Source: JACCXJ01 sp052387115 (lineage in GTDB: Bacteria; Pseudomonadota; Gammaproteobacteria; JACCXJ01). Taken from it: a DNA stretch of 7,419 nucleotides. Location: contig JBQTJM010000275.1 in assembly GCA_052387115.1 (NCBI GenBank), positions 1 through 7,419 of the forward strand. Reading direction: 5' to 3'. The notes beneath the pieces are model-generated. The model did not search any database, was not told where the DNA came from, and saw only the letters and a program-made list of their open reading frames with translations. Positions within the stretch are counted from its first letter, which is position 1; each line of letters opens with the position of its first letter. Shown piece after piece: positions 5,056-7,419 of the stretch. The position numbers and the translations under genes are program-made.

Positions 5056-6189
5056 ATGAATCGTTGGAAACGCGTTCGACGGCTGTTCCTCGCCCTCTGT
5101 GGGCTCTCGGTCCCCTCCTCCACGGCGCTCGCACACCCGCCCGGGCTGAGCAGTGCCGAGGTCTCGATCGCGAGTGAGCGCATCGCGGTGGTATTGAGCT
5201 ACGCCGTGCAAGACCTCGAGGCGCTGGCGCCGGCCGACACCGACGGCGATGCCGAGGTCTCGGACACCGAGCGGGCACAATGGGCGACGCGCCTCGTGCC
5301 GCTCGCGGAGCAGTCCCTGACCCTCGCGGCGGAGGGGAAGCGCTACGGCGCCGCCGGAGCGCCGCGCGTCCGTTTCGACGACGCTCAGAACGTGCACTTC
5401 GACCTCAGCTTCGATCGTCCCGCTGAAGCGGGCTTCAGCCTCCATGCCGCCTTCCCGGGCCCGCTGCCGGCGGGGCATCGCCAGCTCGTCTCCGTCCAGG
5501 ACGCGGACGGGCGGGTGCTCGGCGAACGCATGGCGGAACGAGACGGCTGGTCGCTCGAGGTTGCGCCGGACGGCGGGGTCAGGTTCCTTGCTGACCAAGA
5601 CCGGGCGAACATTTCTGGATCTACGCCCGGCACCTTCGTGGCGTTCCTCACGCTCGGGGTCGAGCACATCCTGACGGGATATGACCACCTCCTGTTCCTG
5701 TTCGCCCTCCTGGTGGTGAGCCCGGGCCTCTCTTCGTCGATCAAGATCATCACGGCCTTCACCGTCGCGCACTCGATCACGCTCGGGCTCGCGACCTTTC
5801 ACATCGTCGAGATCCAAAGCGCGATCGTCGAGCCGCTCATCGCCGCGACCATCGTCTACGTGGGCCTGGAGAACCTGGTGCGCCGAGAGCCACCGCGGGG
5901 CCGGTGGTTCCTCACCTTCCTTTTCGGGCTCGTGCACGGCTTCGGCTTTGCCGGCGTGCTGAGGGATCTGGGCGTAGGCTCCGGGGATCTCGGGATCGCG
6001 CTGCCGCTATTCTCCTTCAACCTCGGCGTCGAGCTGGGTCAGCTCATGGTCGCGGCGTGCCTCCTCCCGCTCCTCGCCTGGCTGCGCGGGCGGCCGGCGC
6101 TCGCCTTGCGCTGGGTCCCGGTGTCCTCGCTCTTGGTCGTGATCACCGGTGGCTACTGGCTCGCGGTGCGGACACTGCCTTGGTTTTGA
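5056..6189 (+). CDS. HupE/UreJ-type membrane protein with periplasmic EF-hand-like loop
   Basis: This is a 377-residue protein. ATG 5056 was chosen because it gives a clean signal peptide, MNRWKRVRRLFLALCGLSVP...TALA, before HPPG; GTG 4993 is in frame but adds a non-signal extension. Residues 27-190 form a periplasmic domain. In it, DTDGDAEVSDTE (61-72) fits a 12-position EF-hand calcium loop, with acidic residues at 1, 3, 5 and 12 and Gly at 4. The C-terminal half (193-377) is the polytopic HupE/UreJ_2 domain: GVEHILTGYDHLLF (201-214), AHSITLGL (238-245), HGFGFAG (294-300) and FNLGVELGQ (321-329), with about six or seven membrane helices. HupE/UreJ proteins are linked to nickel or cobalt uptake. 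In the long secreted-domain form the substrate is unknown, and the CopC neighbour suggests copper (inference). It is the last gene of the cluster. Confidence 0.85.
   Translation: MNRWKRVRRLFLALCGLSVPSSTALAHPPGLSSAEVSIASERIAVVLSYAVQDLEALAPADTDGDAEVSDTERAQWATRLVPLAEQSLTLAAEGKRYGAAGAPRVRFDDAQNVHFDLSFDRPAEAGFSLHAAFPGPLPAGHRQLVSVQDADGRVLGERMAERDGWSLEVAPDGGVRFLADQDRANISGSTPGTFVAFLTLGVEHILTGYDHLLFLFALLVVSPGLSSSIKIITAFTVAHSITLGLATFHIVEIQSAIVEPLIAATIVYVGLENLVRREPPRGRWFLTFLFGLVHGFGFAGVLRDLGVGSGDLGIALPLFSFNLGVELGQLMVAACLLPLLAWLRGRPALALRWVPVSSLLVVITGGYWLAVRTLPWF
5236..5271 (+). other. EF-hand-like calcium loop in the HupE-type protein
   Basis: These codons encode DTDGDAEVSDTE. Position 1 is D, 3 is D, 4 is G, 5 is D, 8 is V, 9 is S and 12 is E, as in canonical EF-hand loops. 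The flanks (DLEALAPA before, RAQWATRLVPLAEQ after) could form the entering and leaving helices. Calcium binding is inferred from the motif only. Confidence 0.55.
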
Positions 6190-6251
6190 GCGCTCGCGGC
6201 GTACCGGTTTGTTGCGCTCGGTCGATCCGGCCTACGGGGAACATGCCGGCA

Positions 6252-6311
6252 TGCGACAAAATGCCCTGCGACAGTTTGTCGCAGGGTAGTTCATCGCGGA
6301 TCTGTTATGGT
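6252..6311 (+). promoter_or_regulatory. Box 6 promoter for the second small helical protein: two abutting operators plus extended -10
   Basis: GCGAC-AAAAT-GCCCT (6253-6267, right half-site degenerate) abuts GCGAC-AGTTT-GTCGC (6268-6282). The second box lies in a 10-bp-arm palindrome, CCCTGCGACA-GTT-TGTCGCAGGG (6264-6286). After 23 bases comes TATGGT (6306-6311), preceded by TG one base upstream (extended -10). The predicted start is near 6318, so the leader before ATG 6454 is about 136 bases. The hairpin is not followed by a T-run, so it is not a terminator for the preceding gene. Confidence 0.58.
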
Positions 6312-6453
6312 TGCGTCCCGTCCGGCACCGGTGTGGAGGCGGAGACGCGCCAGGATCAAAAGGAGCAACCACGATTCTCCAGGGGCTTCGCTGCCAACCT
6401 GTCCGGGTTCGGCGGCAGGCGTTTTCAAACAGACCTATCGAAGGAGCAATGGC

Positions 6454-6789
6454 ATGACACGAAAAAGAGCGGTAGCCAGGCTGATTGCCGCTGTGCTGGT
6501 CATCACCACAACCGGCACCGCGTTCGCCGAAGGACGCATGTGGATGGACTGGAGCCCGATCCGGGATCCAGCCAAGACGGCCCTAGAGGAAGCGAAGGCC
6601 GGCAAGAACGACGAGTTCAAGGCACAGATAAAGGAGCTTGTGACGCTGACCGACGAGATGAACTCGAAACAGGCGGATTCCAAATTGGATGTCGCCTACG
6701 AGACGCTGGTGAAGATCAGAGACGAAGCGAACATTGCTGCGGCCACCAAGATGCTCGAGGACTTTATTCCGACCTTGGTCGACTGGTAG
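6454..6789 (+). CDS. Small exported helical protein, likely paralogue of the 2154-2513 product
   Basis: This is a 111-residue protein. AAGGAG (6441-6446) lies 7 bases before ATG 6454. The signal peptide, MTRKRAVARLIAAVLVITTT...TAFA, is cleaved after residue 25. The mature part is charged and helical: AKTALEEAKAGKND (40-53), FKAQIKELVTLTDEMNSK (55-72), LDVAYETLVKIRDEAN (78-93) and ATKMLEDFIPTLVDW (97-111). It can be lined up with the 2154 product at A-x-x-x-A-K-x-G, V-A-x-x-x-L-x-K and A-x-K-x-L-E, with about three residues of length difference between. No cysteine or histidine is present in the mature part, so a metal-binding role is not supported. The protein may be a chaperone-like or stress-related periplasmic helical bundle (inference). 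It has its own box promoter and appears monocistronic; no clear terminator follows. Confidence 0.75.
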   Translation: MTRKRAVARLIAAVLVITTTGTAFAEGRMWMDWSPIRDPAKTALEEAKAGKNDEFKAQIKELVTLTDEMNSKQADSKLDVAYETLVKIRDEANIAAATKMLEDFIPTLVDW

Positions 6790-6976
6790 CAGGGTCGTTA
6801 TTCGGCCGCGTCGATCCTCATCCCTGCCCGGAAGCGAGTGCAGTTGCTGGCATTGAAAGTATCATAAAGCAGTATGGGCGTATGCCTGCCGAAGCTCGTT
6901 GGGATTAGCCAGGTGCATGGATGCACCGCTGTCAGGCCGCGCAAACCGACGATAGTTCGACATCGCCACATCGTAG

Positions 6977-7004
6977 GTCGGAACCGGCTTCATCGGGTTC
7001 CGAC
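6977..7004. repeat. REP-like hairpin
   Basis: GTCGGAACC (6977-6985) and GGTTCCGAC (6996-7004) are perfect 9-base complements around a 10-base loop. No T-run follows. The GTAGGTCGG...CCGAC style is typical of short palindromic intergenic repeats in proteobacteria; whether it recurs elsewhere in this genome cannot be seen here. Confidence 0.45.
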
Positions 7005-7205
7005 AACACAGCGTCCAAACACCTTATGGCGCCGATGGATCGCGCAAAACCATGTGGTTCATCGAAGGTATTCGCCCGTCACCCATGCGTCTGGTCTACG
7101 CGGGCTAGCACCCTCGGCCCGGTGAAAAATACGTACCGCCCGGTACGCGATAGCGGCGGTATACTTCACGCGGGCAAAATTTGATCTGGGGTAGTCGGCT
7201 TGATT

Positions 7206-7314
7206 CCCTCCCCTGCGCCTAGCGGGGGAGGGCTAGGGTGGGGGTCCGGGGCGCGTCCGCAGAGTCGAAGCGTGGTCAGCGCCTGCACGGCTTACCCCCA
7301 CCCTGCCCTCCCCC
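7206..7314. repeat. GC-rich inverted repeat pair, MITE/REP-like
   Basis: The block 7224-7245 (GGGGGAGGGCTAGGG and on) recurs in inverted orientation at 7294-7314 with one base deleted, separated by about 48 bases. The left block also pairs locally: CCCTCCCC (7206-7213) with GGGGAGGG (7225-7232). The whole could fold as one long stem or mark the ends of a small non-autonomous element. No transposase ORF lies between the arms. Confidence 0.5.
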
Positions 7315-7361
7315 GTCCGCAACCGGACGGGCAACCGGGCCGCCATGGATGGCGGGCTTTT
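7312..7361 (+). terminator. Two tandem hairpins, the second followed by a short T-run (possible terminator or attenuator)
   Basis: CCCGTCCG (7312-7319), loop CAAC and CGGACGGG (7324-7331) form an 8-bp stem. CCGCCA (7340-7345), loop TGGA and TGGCGG (7350-7355) form a 6-bp stem followed by GCTTTT. The T-run is only four long, so termination would be weak. The position just before the start of the next gene would suit leader control, but this is uncertain. Confidence 0.3.
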
Positions 7362-7363
7362 GC

Positions 7364-7406
7364 GGAGGTACAGGACGAAGATGCCCGGCTTTTAGGAGGT
7401 ACAGGA
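7364..7406 (+). repeat. 12-bp direct repeat duplicating a ribosome-binding region
   Basis: GGAGGTACAGGA occurs at 7364-7375 and again at 7395-7406, 31 bases apart. The second copy is the ribosome-binding site and first base of the ATG of the gene at 7406. The first is followed by CGAAG, where the start codon would be ACG. A four-codon ORF (ATG 7381 to TAG 7395) lies between the copies. Confidence 0.6.
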
Positions 7407-7419
7407 TGAAAAAGCGCGG
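7406..7419 (+). CDS. Start of a gene cut off by the right edge
   Basis: AGGAGG (7394-7399) lies 6 bases before ATG 7406, followed by codons for M-K-K-R. This is a strong start signal, and the basic N-terminus would fit a signal peptide. Only about four residues are visible, so the product cannot be named. Confidence 0.6.

Larger units (their letters stand above)
6790..7405. other. Intergenic stretch without a supported gene
   Basis: About 615 bases carry no gene I can support. Short reading frames here lack ribosome-binding sites and look Arg/Pro-rich. The region contains a perfect palindrome GGTGCAT-GG-ATGCACC (6912-6927), a 9-bp hairpin (6977-7004), an imperfect repeat pair TACCGCC/GGCGGTA (7134-7161), a GC-rich inverted repeat (7206-7314), two further hairpins (7312-7331 and 7340-7361) and a duplicated ribosome-binding region (7364-7406). 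No GCGNC-N5-GNCGC operator was seen here. Confidence 0.6.

Noticed and set aside
5047..5937. Long minus-strand ORF opposite the HupE-type gene (296 codons)
   Set aside because: Its composition is Arg/Glu/His-rich shadow sequence, while the opposite strand encodes a signal peptide and conserved HupE motifs.
5904..6908. Plus-strand ORF of 334 codons over the end of the HupE-type gene, the box 6 promoter and the second small protein
   Set aside because: It crosses two well-supported genes in another frame and a promoter, and its translation is low-complexity.
6874..7184. Two overlapping plus-strand ORFs after the second small protein (83 and 87 codons)
   Set aside because: Neither has a ribosome-binding site; both run through palindromes and have Arg/Pro-rich composition without any recognisable motif.

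Overview
This GC-rich window looks like chromosomal DNA of a proteobacterium, probably gamma or beta. The basis is the gene families (a DUF3016 protein, CopC and a HupE/UreJ-type membrane protein) and the promoter operators, which fit the RegA/PrrA/RoxR family. No gene gives a firm genus. Almost every protein encoded here appears to be exported.

Layout, left to right. (1) A minus-strand gene for a small periplasmic beta-rich protein runs off the left edge. Its signal peptide and mature part lie in different frames. (2) At 421-935 there are three promoters and a candidate short RNA or very small gene (about 613-769) ending in a strong intrinsic terminator. (3) A secreted DUF3016 protein lies at 936-1583. 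(4) At 1584-2153 there are two more promoters and a REP-like hairpin. (5) A plus-strand cluster follows at 2154-6189: a small exported helical protein, a six-Asp-box beta-propeller (sialidase-like/BNR), the periplasmic copper protein CopC, a membrane-anchored periplasmic protein of unknown function, and a HupE/UreJ-type membrane protein with a periplasmic EF-hand-like loop. (6) After another promoter comes a second small exported helical protein (6454-6789), a likely paralogue of the one at 2154. (7) At 6790-7405 there are only palindromes, dispersed-repeat-like inverted repeats and a duplicated ribosome-binding region. A new gene starts at 7406 and is cut by the right edge.

The strongest signal is regulatory. 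Six promoters carry the operator GCGNC-N5-GNCGC. In five cases exactly 24 bases (23 in the sixth) separate its inner edge from a -10-like hexamer, and no good -35 is present. Three promoters have a single box. The other three have two boxes abutting exactly, with a 15-bp period. The half-site pattern fits the published consensus of RegA/PrrA/ActR/RoxR redox response regulators. The spacing puts the boxes at about -37 to -51 (single) or -37 to -66 (double), as expected for an activator. The window therefore looks like a local regulon, perhaps redox-controlled, of periplasmic proteins with a copper flavour. One target may be a structured small RNA whose ribosome-binding site is fully complementary to a segment just before its terminator.
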